A stretch of 64,000 nt of DNA from JAKANT01 sp035502095. GTDB lineage: Bacteria > Pseudomonadota > Gammaproteobacteria > Burkholderiales > Burkholderiaceae_F. The stretch covers positions 62,001 through 126,000 of the forward strand of contig DATJUX010000011.1 of NCBI GenBank assembly GCA_035502095.1, in the 5' to 3' direction. The position numbers were made by a program, and so were the translations under genes. Shown piece after piece: positions 51,726-60,849 of the stretch (its first letter is position 1; every line of letters begins with the position of its first letter). A model generated the notes under the pieces. It saw only the letters and a program-made list of their open reading frames with translations, was not told where the DNA came from and did not search any database.

Positions 51726-51977
51726 ATGAAAAAAACTGTGAGGGCCTACTCACATCTCGAAACAGCGGAGCTCGCAAGCGGCTCCGCGCTTGTGGACAGG
51801 TCCGTCCCTTCATTGCCCTCAAGGCGCTCGCCGAAGAAGTCCGATCGCGTCGACCGGTTGAAGACAGTACTCGTCATCGCCGCTGCATTCGCCTCACTGA
51901 TGGTCGGGGTGGTCGCCGCCAGATCGCTGCTTTCGAACGCTGAACGCCCGCGTCTGAATGCTCAGGTCGGAAGATGA
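51726..51977 (+). CDS. Small single-pass membrane protein coupled to the subtilase gene
   Basis: 83 aa. A polar N-terminal half (KKTVRAYSHLETAELASGSA) and one TM helix (LKTVLVIAAAFASLMVGVVAA) with a short basic tail. Its stop overlaps the ATG of the subtilase gene (ATGA), which is the main argument that it is translated. I do not recognise a family. Confidence 0.5.
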   Translation: MKKTVRAYSHLETAELASGSALVDRSVPSLPSRRSPKKSDRVDRLKTVLVIAAAFASLMVGVVAARSLLSNAERPRLNAQVGR

Positions 51978-54277
51978 TCCTCCTCACTGAATTCACCGTT
52001 CTGCTGGAAAAGCGCCGCATCCGCGATCGCATCATCGGGATGCTGGTCGCCGTGGCGATCGCCGGCGGCGCGCTGTTTTGCGCGCGCATCGCTTCAGCGC
52101 AGTCGTTCGCCGGCCACAACAGGGCCGACAAGGTCGCGCGCGACTTGCAGGACAGCATCTCCACCGCGCCGCTGCGCATGCGCAGCGCCCGCTGGGCACG
52201 GGACGTGAACGGCGTGCGCACCGTGCAGGTGGTGATCATCACCGACGGGTCGGATCCCAACCTGTCCGACCTGCGGGCCCAGATCCTGCGCTTCGGCGGC
52301 GCCGTCCACGCGCGGCACCCGGCCATGCGCGCGTTGACTGCCCAGGTGCCTGCACAACTCGTGCGCGTGCTGGCCCAGCGCAAGGATGTGGTCAGCATCT
52401 CGCCCAACCGCCCGACGCGCCTGACCGCAAGCACGCTCGAATCCATCTCCGGCGCCCTGACGTCCAACGTGCGGAGCAACAGCACCAAAACCAGCTACAG
52501 CGGGCTCGACGGTACCGGCATCGGCATCGCGATCCTCGACTCCGGGGTGATGAAAGCGCACGAAGCGTTCCTCGACGGCAACGGCAACACCCGCGTCCTG
52601 CGCAACGTCAACATGCTCAACAACACGGCCGCAACATGGACCAGCGGCGTCGACGCGAGCGTATCGCCGGCGCCCGGCAGCGCGGCGCTTGCGAGCTATG
52701 AAAGCTCGATCGCCAACGACAGCGCGTGGACCCAGGACGGCTACGGGCACGGCACCCACGTGGCTTCGGTTGCGGCGGGGCGCGCCAAGTACTACTCGAA
52801 TGCGGGCGACACAACCGGCATCGCGCCCAACGCGAGCGTCTACGACGTCCGCGTGCTCGGCAGCCAGGGCACCGGCGCGGTGAGCGACGCGCTCGAGGGG
52901 ATCCAGTGGGTCATCTATCACGCGCGCGACTACAACATCCGGGTGCTGAACGTGAGCCTCGCCACGGACTCCACCGAGACCTGGCAGACCGATCCGCTGT
53001 GCGTCGCGGTGCGCAGCGCGGTCGCCGCCGGCATCACGGTCGTCGTCGCCGCGGGCAACTTCGGGCTCGACGACACCGGCCACGAGGTCTACGGCCGCAT
53101 CAGTTCGCCGGGCAACGACCCCTCGGTCATCACGGTGGGGGCGGTCAACTACCAGAACACGATCGCGCGCGACGACGACAGCGTCAATTTCTTCAGCTCG
53201 CGCGGGCCGACCCGCAGCGCCTACGTGGACACCAATGGCGCGCGGCAGGTCGACAACCTGCTCAAGCCCGACCTGGTCGCACATGGCAACAAGATCATCG
53301 CCGCGGCCGCGACCAGGGCGTCGAATACGAATCCGACCTGGAACTACCTCGCCAGCAACTACTACTCGAGCCTGGTCACTCCGGTCGGCATCAACCAGCA
53401 GTACGGCGAAACGCAGATGGTGATGAGCGGCACGTCGATCGCCGCGCCCGTCGTCGCGGGCGCCGCCGCGCTGATGCTGCAGGCCAACCCCGGCCTGACG
53501 CCACCGCTGGTCAAGGCCATCCTCCAATACACGGCGCAGCCTCTCGCCGGCGCCAACCTGCTCCAGCAGGGTGCCGGCCTGCTCAATATCGATGGCGCGG
53601 TCGTGCTGGCGAGTTCGCTGCGGACGGATGTCGCATCGAGGGTCGCCGCCGGCACCATGGCCGCCGGCACGCCCCTGCTCGCCAGCGGCAAGTCCTGGCC
53701 GAGCCCGACGTCGACGATCAACGGCTCGGTCATCAACTGGTCGCGCCTGGTGTTCGTCGGCGGCAACCACATCGTCAGCGGAAGCGCGCTGTTCACCAGG
53801 TTCCAGCCGGTCTACGACCCGACTCTCACGTGGGCCGACGGCATCGTCCGCAGGCGGCAGCCGGTTTATTGGTCTGGCGCGGGCATCACTCCGAACACAT
53901 ATCCGCAATCGTTCACCGACACGCCCGCGGCCGACACGACGCTCGTCACCTCGACCGTGGTCCAGGCCGATTCCGTGGTCGGCGCGAGTTCGCTGGCGAG
54001 CGGAACCGGCGTCTTCACGCCGACCGCCACGCTGGCGTCGTGGCTGCTTTCCGGCAGCGGCCAGATCCTGGGCCAGGGCATGGTCCTCAGCGAAGGCCTC
54101 GTGCTGAGCGAGGGGCTGGTCCTGAGCGAAGGTCTCGTGCTCAGCGAGGGCCTGGTGCTGAGCGAGGGCCTGGTGCTGAGTGAAGGGCTGGTCCTGAGCG
54201 AAGGCATGCTGCTGAGCGAAAGCGGCAGTTCGTCCGATCCCTCTGCGGACGACCCCAGCCTCGTCGGCGAACCCTAG
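51974..54277 (+). CDS. S8-family subtilisin-like peptidase with C-terminal hexapeptide repeats
   Basis: 767 aa. Signal peptide ending ARIASAQ; I9-like propeptide (~83-147); catalytic Asp189 in AILDSGV, His259 in GYGHGTHVASV, oxyanion Asn362 in VAAGNFG, Ser488 in MSGTSIAAP; then a ~200-residue beta-rich region. Eight hexapeptides of the form GLVLSE occupy residues 702-749, before an acidic Ser/Asp/Pro tail. All catalytic residues are present, so an active secreted protease is expected. Translationally coupled to the small membrane protein upstream; the GGDEF-EAL gene starts 29 nt downstream. Confidence 0.9.
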   Translation: MILLTEFTVLLEKRRIRDRIIGMLVAVAIAGGALFCARIASAQSFAGHNRADKVARDLQDSISTAPLRMRSARWARDVNGVRTVQVVIITDGSDPNLSDLRAQILRFGGAVHARHPAMRALTAQVPAQLVRVLAQRKDVVSISPNRPTRLTASTLESISGALTSNVRSNSTKTSYSGLDGTGIGIAILDSGVMKAHEAFLDGNGNTRVLRNVNMLNNTAATWTSGVDASVSPAPGSAALASYESSIANDSAWTQDGYGHGTHVASVAAGRAKYYSNAGDTTGIAPNASVYDVRVLGSQGTGAVSDALEGIQWVIYHARDYNIRVLNVSLATDSTETWQTDPLCVAVRSAVAAGITVVVAAGNFGLDDTGHEVYGRISSPGNDPSVITVGAVNYQNTIARDDDSVNFFSSRGPTRSAYVDTNGARQVDNLLKPDLVAHGNKIIAAAATRASNTNPTWNYLASNYYSSLVTPVGINQQYGETQMVMSGTSIAAPVVAGAAALMLQANPGLTPPLVKAILQYTAQPLAGANLLQQGAGLLNIDGAVVLASSLRTDVASRVAAGTMAAGTPLLASGKSWPSPTSTINGSVINWSRLVFVGGNHIVSGSALFTRFQPVYDPTLTWADGIVRRRQPVYWSGAGITPNTYPQSFTDTPAADTTLVTSTVVQADSVVGASSLASGTGVFTPTATLASWLLSGSGQILGQGMVLSEGLVLSEGLVLSEGLVLSEGLVLSEGLVLSEGLVLSEGMLLSESGSSSDPSADDPSLVGEP
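54077..54220 (+). repeat. Eight 18-bp units encoding GLVLSE-type hexapeptides
   Basis: Units read GMVLSE, six GLVLSE, GMLLSE. Codons for the same residue differ between units (ctc/ctg, agc/agt, gaa/gag), so protein-level selection rather than recent slippage keeps the motif. Confidence 0.95.
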
Positions 54278-54306
54278 GCGCCGATTCGGCGCGGGAGGAA
54301 CGCATC

Positions 54307-56904
54307 ATGAGCGCAATCGTCACCGCCACTCCCGCGCGAGCGGCCACGCAATGGTGGTCGCGGCTGCACGCTGCGCTCATGCCCGACTACAACGCCAAGG
54401 CCACCGCCTACTGGTGGTCGATGGTTGCGCTCGGCGTCGCCGCCCTGGCCTGTGCGATGGCGGGCGTCGCGGCACTGCCGGCGCAAGCCATGGTGCAGGT
54501 GGTGATCGGCGTCGCGATCACCATGCTGGCCGGGATGTTCCCGGTGCGCATCCCGCGCTCGAAGAACTCCTTCGCCGCGGGCGAGATCTTCATCTTCCTG
54601 CTGCTGCTGATGCACGGCCCCGCCGCGGCGACGCTCGCATCGGCGTGCGAGGCGTGCATCGGATCGTGGCGCACGTCCTCGCGCTGGACCAGCCGCATCG
54701 CGAGTCCTGCGATGGCCGCGGTCGCGATGTTCGTCACCGGCTCCCTGCTCGAGGTCGCGGCGGCGGCGATGCGGGCCCACCAGCTGCTTGGCGAGGGCCA
54801 GCTGCTCGCGATATCGATGCTGTTCGCGGTGGTCTACTTCCTCGTCAACACGCTGCTGGTCACCGTGGTGCCGCACCTGAAACGCAACCAGCCGCTGGTG
54901 CTGCGCGAATGGCTCGGCAGCTTCGGCTGGGTCGGCATCGCCTATGCGGGCAGCGCCTCGGTCGCGGCGCTGCTTTTCCTCACCTTCCAGCAGGTCGGCC
55001 TCGGCGTGCTGATCGCCGCCGCGCCGATCATCGCGATGATGCTCGCGACGCTGCACTTCTACTTCCGCCAGCAGGAGACCGACGAGCAGGTCCGGCGCGC
55101 GCGCGTCGAGGCGGCGGAGCGCGAAGCGGCGCAGGCGGCACGCCACGTCCACCAGCTGGCCGAGAGCGAACGCCGCTTCCACAGCGCCTTCACGCACGCG
55201 TCGATCGGCATGGCGCTGGTGTCGGTGCACGGCGCGGTGCTGCAGGTCAACCGCGCTCTGTGTGCGCTCCTCGGCCAGGACGAAGCAGGAGTCGTCGGCC
55301 ATCGTTTTGCCGAGTTCCTGTTCGCCGAGGACGCCGGCATTCTCGAGGAACAGATCGCGCGCGTGACCGTGCACGACGTGGAATCGATGTCGGTCGAGCT
55401 GCGCTGCCGCCACCGCCGCGGCCGCGAGGTGTGGGTGTCCCTGCACTGTGGATTCTTCAACGGCACCGACGGCGGGGACGCCTGCCTGATCCTGCAGGTG
55501 CAGGACATCACCGCGCGCCGGCGCGCCGAGGGGCGACTGCAACACATCGCCTACCACGACGCGCTCACGGACCTCGCCAACCGCAGCCGCTTCAATGAAT
55601 GCCTGACCCACGCGATCGACCGTTGCGAGGAGCATGCGCGCTTCCAGTTCGCGGTGATGTACCTCGACTTCGATCGCTTCAAGCTGATCAACGACAGCCT
55701 CGGCCACGGCGCGGGCGACGAATTCCTGGTCAAGGTGGCGCGCCGCATCCAGGAACACGTGCGTCCGACCGACGTCGTGGCGCGCCTCGGCGGCGACGAG
55801 TTCGCGATCCTGACGGAGAACGTCGCCGACGAGGCGCACGTCGTGGCGCTCGCGGAGCGGCTGCAGGATGTGCTGCGCAAGCCGTTCCTGATCGCCGGCA
55901 CCGAGATCGCGACCAGCGCCAGCATCGGCATCACGTTCTCGCGCCTCGGCTACCGCACGCCGGAGGAAGTGCTGCGCGACGCTGACATCGCGATGTATCA
56001 CGCCAAGGCCTGCGGCAAGGCGCGCTACGCGATCTTCGACGCCGGCCTGCGCGACCTCGTCACCGACCAGCTGCATCTCGAAGGCGACCTGCGGCGGGCG
56101 CTCGACGCGCGCAGCGGCGGACTGTCGATCTCGTACCAGCCCATCTATCGCCTCGAGACGCACGAACTGGTCGCCTTCGAAGCGCTGGCGCGCTGGGCCC
56201 ACGCGGAGCGCGGCGCGATCAGCCCGACGGTGTTCATCCCCATCGCCGAAGAATCGGGCCTGATCGTTCCGCTGACGTACTGGGTGATCGAGGAATCGTG
56301 CCGCCAGCTCAAGCAATGGCAGCAGCGCGGCGCGAAGTACGCCGACCTGCGCATGCACGTGAACATCTCCGGTTTCGGCCTCGCGCAAAGCACGTTCGTC
56401 AGCGGCGTGACCCGGATTCTTCTCACGGCGGGGGTCCAGCCCAGCCACCTCACGCTGGAGATCACCGAGAGCACGCTGATGGCACACCTGGAAAGCGCCG
56501 TCGACACGATGACCCAGCTGCGCGAACTCGGCATCGGCCTGAGCGTGGACGACTTCGGCACCGGGTATTCGTCGCTCAACTACCTGTCGAGCCTGCCCAT
56601 CAACAGCCTGAAGATCGACCGCTCGTTCGTCGAGCAGCTGCAGGCGAGCGTGCCGAACTCCGAAATAGTGCGCGCCGTCGTCACGCTGGGCGGGTCGCTC
56701 GGCAAGTCGGTGATTGCCGAGGGCATCGAAACTCCCGCGCAGCTGCAACGCCTGCGCGAAGTCGGCTGCGAGTACGGGCAGGGGTTCCTGCTCGCCCGCC
56801 CCCTGCCCTCCGCGCAGGCCGACGGGTTGTTCGAGGCACGCAGCGAGCCGGCAACGCCCAGCCCGGCGCGCTCGCAATTCGAGGAATGCCTTGTGGCTGC
56901 CTGA
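54307..56904 (+). CDS. Membrane GGDEF-EAL protein with PAS sensor
   Basis: 865 aa. An N-terminal MASE-like module of about seven TM helices (~35-255) is followed by a coiled segment, one PAS domain (ESERRFHSAFTHASIGMALV, ~290-400), and a GGDEF domain with intact RLGGDEFAIL (~493). The EAL domain has EALARW (~623), NIS, DDFGTGYSSLNYL and EGIET. Both cyclic-di-GMP synthase and phosphodiesterase motifs look active; net direction cannot be predicted. It probably sets c-di-GMP levels in response to a membrane or PAS-bound cue. It shares a presumed transcript with the repeat-bearing subtilase. Confidence 0.92.
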   Translation: MSAIVTATPARAATQWWSRLHAALMPDYNAKATAYWWSMVALGVAALACAMAGVAALPAQAMVQVVIGVAITMLAGMFPVRIPRSKNSFAAGEIFIFLLLLMHGPAAATLASACEACIGSWRTSSRWTSRIASPAMAAVAMFVTGSLLEVAAAAMRAHQLLGEGQLLAISMLFAVVYFLVNTLLVTVVPHLKRNQPLVLREWLGSFGWVGIAYAGSASVAALLFLTFQQVGLGVLIAAAPIIAMMLATLHFYFRQQETDEQVRRARVEAAEREAAQAARHVHQLAESERRFHSAFTHASIGMALVSVHGAVLQVNRALCALLGQDEAGVVGHRFAEFLFAEDAGILEEQIARVTVHDVESMSVELRCRHRRGREVWVSLHCGFFNGTDGGDACLILQVQDITARRRAEGRLQHIAYHDALTDLANRSRFNECLTHAIDRCEEHARFQFAVMYLDFDRFKLINDSLGHGAGDEFLVKVARRIQEHVRPTDVVARLGGDEFAILTENVADEAHVVALAERLQDVLRKPFLIAGTEIATSASIGITFSRLGYRTPEEVLRDADIAMYHAKACGKARYAIFDAGLRDLVTDQLHLEGDLRRALDARSGGLSISYQPIYRLETHELVAFEALARWAHAERGAISPTVFIPIAEESGLIVPLTYWVIEESCRQLKQWQQRGAKYADLRMHVNISGFGLAQSTFVSGVTRILLTAGVQPSHLTLEITESTLMAHLESAVDTMTQLRELGIGLSVDDFGTGYSSLNYLSSLPINSLKIDRSFVEQLQASVPNSEIVRAVVTLGGSLGKSVIAEGIETPAQLQRLREVGCEYGQGFLLARPLPSAQADGLFEARSEPATPSPARSQFEECLVAA

Positions 56905-56956
56905 GTGAGCACGACCCGCGCGTCCTGCGCGCGGCAAGCAAATCTAGAATCGCGGC

Positions 56957-57532
56957 ATGCAGGAACCGCCGCGACTGGCACGCCCCGCCTCCCTTGTCGA
57001 GCTGTTCGTCGCGTTCACCGCGCTCGCGCTGCAGGGGTTCGGCGGCGTGCTCGCGATCGCGCAACGCGTCCTGTGCGAACAGCGGCGCTGGCTGACGCGG
57101 GAGGATTTCGTCGAGATCCTCGCGGTCGGCCAGGTGTTGCCGGGGCCGAACATCGTCAATGTGTCGCTGATGATCGGCGACCGCTTTTTCGGCTGGCGTG
57201 GCGCGCTGGTAGCGCTCGCCGGCATGCTGTCGGTGCCGCTGGTGCTCGTGCTGGTGCTGGCCGCGATCTATGTCCACTACGCGCAGAACGCCGTGGTCGC
57301 CGGTGCGCTCAACGGAATGGGCGCCGTGGCGGCGGGAATGATCGTCGGCACGGCGCTCAAGCTCGCGCCTGTCCTGCGCAGCAATCCGATGGGCAGGCCC
57401 GCGTGCGCCTCGATTGCCGCAATTTGCTTCGCCTGCATCGCGTTGCTGCACTGGCCCCTGCTCCTGGTGTTGCCGATCCTCGGCATCGCCGCCTGCGTGT
57501 TCGCATGGGGCCGTTTGGGAGGCCGTCCGTGA
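56957..57532 (+). CDS. Chromate transporter, first half (short-chain ChrA)
   Basis: 191 aa with six TM segments. FVAFTALALQGFGGVLAIAQRVL and EILAVGQVLPGPNIVNVSLMIGDRFFGW are the CHR-family signature (GFGG...A......W...F...A.....PGP). Overlaps the second half by GTGA. Such half-size pairs form the antiparallel functional unit that exports chromate with protons. Confidence 0.88.
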   Translation: MQEPPRLARPASLVELFVAFTALALQGFGGVLAIAQRVLCEQRRWLTREDFVEILAVGQVLPGPNIVNVSLMIGDRFFGWRGALVALAGMLSVPLVLVLVLAAIYVHYAQNAVVAGALNGMGAVAAGMIVGTALKLAPVLRSNPMGRPACASIAAICFACIALLHWPLLLVLPILGIAACVFAWGRLGGRP

Positions 57533-58062
57533 GCTCGCTTTCGCTGGCCGACTGGCTGCACCTGTTCGGGCACTTCCTCCTGCTGTCGTTCGCTGCGATC
57601 GGCGGCGCCATCGTCATTGCGCCGGAGATGCACCGCTTGATGGTGATTCAGACCGGGCTCCTTACGGATGCCCAGTTCAGCGCGTCGATCGCCATCGCCC
57701 AAGCCGCGCCGGGGCCGAACGTCCTTTTCGTGGCCGTGATGGGATATCAGGCGGCCGGGATCGCCGGCGCGGCGGCAACGACGATCGGCATCATGTTGCC
57801 TTCTTCCTTTCTCGCCTTCGCAGCGTCGCGCTGGAGCCAGGCACGACAGGATTGGCGCGCCGTGCGCGCCTTCAAAGCCGGCATGGCCCCGATCACGATC
57901 GCGCTGCTGGTCGCAACCGGCTGGATCCTCGCAACCGGCACCCCCGGGTGGGCGCACCTCGTGCTCACCACCGCCGCCGCGCTTGCTGTCTGGCGCACCC
58001 GGGTGCACCTCCTGGTCCTGATCGCGATCGGCGCGGTGGTAGGCGCCCTCGGCTGGGTCTGA
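57529..58062 (+). CDS. Chromate transporter, second half (short-chain ChrA)
   Basis: 177 aa, GTG start overlapping the first-half gene. Contains LLLSFAAIGGAIVIAPEMHRLMV, a second copy of the CHR motif, and ASIAIAQAAPGPNVLFVAVMGY. Paired with the upstream half. Whether chromate or another oxyanion is carried is not fixed by sequence. Confidence 0.87.
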   Translation: MSSLSLADWLHLFGHFLLLSFAAIGGAIVIAPEMHRLMVIQTGLLTDAQFSASIAIAQAAPGPNVLFVAVMGYQAAGIAGAAATTIGIMLPSSFLAFAASRWSQARQDWRAVRAFKAGMAPITIALLVATGWILATGTPGWAHLVLTTAAALAVWRTRVHLLVLIAIGAVVGALGWV

Positions 58063-58144
58063 GCCGCTGCGGCGTCGGCCGCGCGATTCCTGCGACAATG
58101 CGCGCCCTTTTGCTCGCGCTGGTTTCGAGGTGCCACTGGGGCCG

Positions 58145-59044
58145 ATGAAACGCGGTGTCTGGTACGCCGTGGGGGCGTACCTGCTCTGGGGCGTCTTCCC
58201 GATCTACATCAAGCTGCTGCAAGAGGTCGCGCCGGTCGAGATCCTCGCGCACCGGGTGGTGTGGTCGCTCGTCTTCGTGACCGCGCTGCTCACCATCCAG
58301 CATCGATGGGAATGGCTGCGTTCGGTCGCCGCACGTCCCGCGATCGCCGGTCGTTTCGTCGCAACGGCGACGGTGGTGTCGCTCAACTGGGGCGTCTACA
58401 TCTGGGCGATCACCTCGAACCGCGTCGTGGACGCGAGCCTCGGCTACTTCATCAATCCGCTCGTCAACGTTCTGCTGGGAGCGCTGGTGCTGCGCGAACG
58501 CCTGCGTCCCGTGCAATGGGCGTCGATCGCGGTCGCCGCTCTGGGCGTGGCGTGGCTCACGGTGCTTGGCGGCACCCTGCCATGGATCGGCCTCACGCTC
58601 GCAGTGAGCTTCGGTTTGTACGGCTTGCTGCGCAAGACCGCGAGCCTCGGCGCGCTCGAAGGCCTGACGCTGGAGACGGGGCTGCTGTTTCCGTTCGCCC
58701 TCGGCTACCTGCTCTGGCTGGCGTCCAGCCACCAGAGCACCTTCGTCGAAGCGTCGGCCGCGATGCGCTGGCTGCTGGCTGCCGCGGGTCCGGTCACCGC
58801 GGTGCCATTGCTGCTGTTCGCGGCGGGCGCGCGCCGCATCCCGCTCAGCCTGCTGGGGCTGCTGCAGTACATTGGTCCGTCGATCCAGTTGATGCTCGGC
58901 GTCTGGCTTTACCAGGAGCCCTTCGCGCCTGCCAAAGCGGCCGGGTACGCGCTGATCTGGGCGGCGCTGGCGCTGTACTCCGCCGCGGCGCTGTGGCGGA
59001 CCTGGCGCCGTGCGCCGGCGGTGGCGCCGGACGCGCAGGCTTGA
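58145..59044 (+). CDS. rarD: RarD/EamA-family permease
   Basis: 299 aa with ten TM helices. MKRGVWYAVGAYLLWGVFPIYIKLL, EILAHRVVWSL, LNWGVYIWAI and the GYFINPLVNVLLGALVLRERL block are the RarD signature. Probably a metabolite exporter of the DMT superfamily. A GTG 15 nt upstream is possible, but homologues start at MKRGV. Confidence 0.88.
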   Translation: MKRGVWYAVGAYLLWGVFPIYIKLLQEVAPVEILAHRVVWSLVFVTALLTIQHRWEWLRSVAARPAIAGRFVATATVVSLNWGVYIWAITSNRVVDASLGYFINPLVNVLLGALVLRERLRPVQWASIAVAALGVAWLTVLGGTLPWIGLTLAVSFGLYGLLRKTASLGALEGLTLETGLLFPFALGYLLWLASSHQSTFVEASAAMRWLLAAAGPVTAVPLLLFAAGARRIPLSLLGLLQYIGPSIQLMLGVWLYQEPFAPAKAAGYALIWAALALYSAAALWRTWRRAPAVAPDAQA

Positions 59045-59053
59045 GCCGGCCGG

Positions 59054-59398
59054 TCAGTCGATTGCGAGCAGCTCGACCTCGAACACCAGCGTCGCGTTGG
59101 GCGGGATCACGCCGCCGGCGCCATATGCGCCGTACCCGAGTGCGGGCGGAATGGTGAGCTTGCGCTTGCCGCCGACGCGCATTCCTTCGACGCCTTCGTC
59201 CCACCCGGAAATGACCTGCCCCTGGCCGAGCGGAAAGCCGAACGGCTCGCCCCGATCGTGGCTCGAGTCGAACTTGGTGCCGTTGGTCAGCCAGCCCGTG
59301 TAGTGCACGAGCACGTCCGAACCGCCGCGGGCGGCGGCGCCGCTGCCGGGCGCAAGGTCCTCGTAGACGAGGCCGCTCGGAGTGGTGACGCTTGCCAT
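59054..59398 (-). CDS. FKBP-type peptidyl-prolyl cis-trans isomerase
   Basis: 114 aa, single FKBP domain: VHYTGWLTNGTKFDSSHDRGEPFGFPLGQGQVISGWDEGVEGM and LTIPPALGYGAYGAGGVIPPNATLVFEVELL; the usual active-site aromatics are present. No signal peptide, so cytosolic folding helper. Confidence 0.93.
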   Translation of the reverse strand: MASVTTPSGLVYEDLAPGSGAAARGGSDVLVHYTGWLTNGTKFDSSHDRGEPFGFPLGQGQVISGWDEGVEGMRVGGKRKLTIPPALGYGAYGAGGVIPPNATLVFEVELLAID

Positions 59399-59790
59399 AT
59401 GCGCAGTCTCCCGTTTGCAACGGCGCGGATCGTACCCGGCCGACGCAGCGGGCAAACGATCGAGCTGGGGCGGGCGCGAGCGAAATTTCCGGTTGACAGC
59501 GGTGCCACGCTGCGAGACATTGCGCGCCTCGCGCACGGGGCGCGTTTTCTCGCGGAGGCGCCATGACACACGCAGACCCTGTCCAAGCGTCGGCCGCCTC
59601 GTTGCGTCCCGCTGCGTAGCCACTCAGTCGCTTCCGGGCCGAAACCGCTTCGACCCCTCGCTGCGTCGTTCACCCAGCACTGCCACCTGCGGCCGATTCG
59701 AGTTCGCTAGTCCGCCCCGGCGTCGTGTGACACCGGGAATTTGAACGCGTGCGCGCGCCGGTCGTGCGGCACGCCCTTCGGGAACGATCC
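59399..59790. other. 392-nt intergenic region, nothing identified
   Basis: Lies between the divergent starts of the FKBP and rsgA genes. Open frames in it are antisense-type, Arg/Pro-rich and without recognisable domains. I see no RNA gene, repeat or clear promoter. Confidence 0.5.
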
Positions 59791-60843
59791 ATGGAAATCG
59801 ATTTCGATCGGCTGCGTCCGATCGGCCTGACGCCTGGCGTGGCGCAGGCGATATTGCAATTGCAGTGCACGGAAGGCCGTGCGGTTCGCGTCACGCAGGT
59901 GCAACGCGAGACCGTCCTGGCGCACGACGGCATCGATGAATTCGCCGCGCGTGTCGCGCCGGATGTGTTGCGCTCGCCCGCAACGGTCGATGCACTCGCC
60001 GTCGGTGACTGGGGCGTGGTGCGCAACGACGCACAAGGTGCGGCATGGCTGGTCCGTTGTGCGATGGCGCAGACGCGCCTCGTGCGCCGCGCGCCGGACG
60101 GCACGCGGCAGGCGCTCGTGCACAACGTCGACACGGCGTTCCTGCTGATGGGCCTCGATGGCGACTTCAACCCGCGGCGCATCGAACGCTACCTCGCGCT
60201 GGTGCAACCGGCCGGCATCTGGCCGGTGATCGTGCTCACCAAGCTCGATTGCGTCGCCGACGCCACCGCACGCGTCGAGGGACTGCGGGCCCGCATCCCC
60301 GCCGACGTTCCCGTGGTTGCGGTGGACGCGACCGCGGGCGCCGCCGCGCAACGCCTGGCCCCTTACCTCGACACGGGGAGAACGGTGGTCCTGCTCGGCT
60401 CGTCCGGCACCGGCAAGTCGACGCTCTCCAATACGCTTGCCGGCACGACCCTCCAGGAGACCGGGGCGGTACGCGCCGACGACTCGCGCGGCCGGCACAC
60501 GACCACCGCCCGCAGCCTGCGGGTCATCGCCGGGAGCGCGTGCGTGATCGACACGCCGGGACTGCGCGGCCTGCGGCCCGACATCGACCCGGAGGAGCTG
60601 GGCGCGAGCTTCAGCGACATCGACGCGCTCGGCCAACGTTGCCGGTTTCGCGACTGCGCCCATCGCAGCGAGCCGGGCTGCGCCGTGCGCGCGGCGATCG
60701 ATGCCGACCGCCTCGCCAACTTTCACAAGCTGCAGCGGGAGATCCGGCGCGACCGCATGGATCCCCTGGCGCGACAGCAGTGGCAGCAGCAGATGAAGGT
60801 GCGTGCGCGCGCCTTGCGGGCGCGCCTGCGCGAGAAGCAATGA
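59791..60843 (+). CDS. rsgA: Ribosome small subunit-dependent GTPase A
   Basis: 350 aa. N-terminal OB-like region, then a circularly permuted GTPase: G4 motif VLTKLDC before G1 LLGSSGTGKST and G3 VIDTPGLRG, closing with the zinc-binding CRFRDCAHRSEPGC knuckle. It helps mature the 30S subunit. The Met at 59791 follows an in-frame Met at 59749; the later one fits family length. Confidence 0.93.
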   Translation: MEIDFDRLRPIGLTPGVAQAILQLQCTEGRAVRVTQVQRETVLAHDGIDEFAARVAPDVLRSPATVDALAVGDWGVVRNDAQGAAWLVRCAMAQTRLVRRAPDGTRQALVHNVDTAFLLMGLDGDFNPRRIERYLALVQPAGIWPVIVLTKLDCVADATARVEGLRARIPADVPVVAVDATAGAAAQRLAPYLDTGRTVVLLGSSGTGKSTLSNTLAGTTLQETGAVRADDSRGRHTTTARSLRVIAGSACVIDTPGLRGLRPDIDPEELGASFSDIDALGQRCRFRDCAHRSEPGCAVRAAIDADRLANFHKLQREIRRDRMDPLARQQWQQQMKVRARALRARLREKQ

Positions 60844-60849
60844 CGCTGT

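Noticed and set aside
54077..54220. CRISPR-like or satellite DNA repeat
   Set aside because: No spacers; the units are contiguous 18-bp codon repeats within an intact reading frame.
54274..56937. An 887-codon open frame on the minus strand
   Set aside because: It is antisense to the GGDEF-EAL gene, whose domain motifs are complete. The minus product is Arg/His/Asp-rich low-complexity sequence produced by GC-skewed codons.
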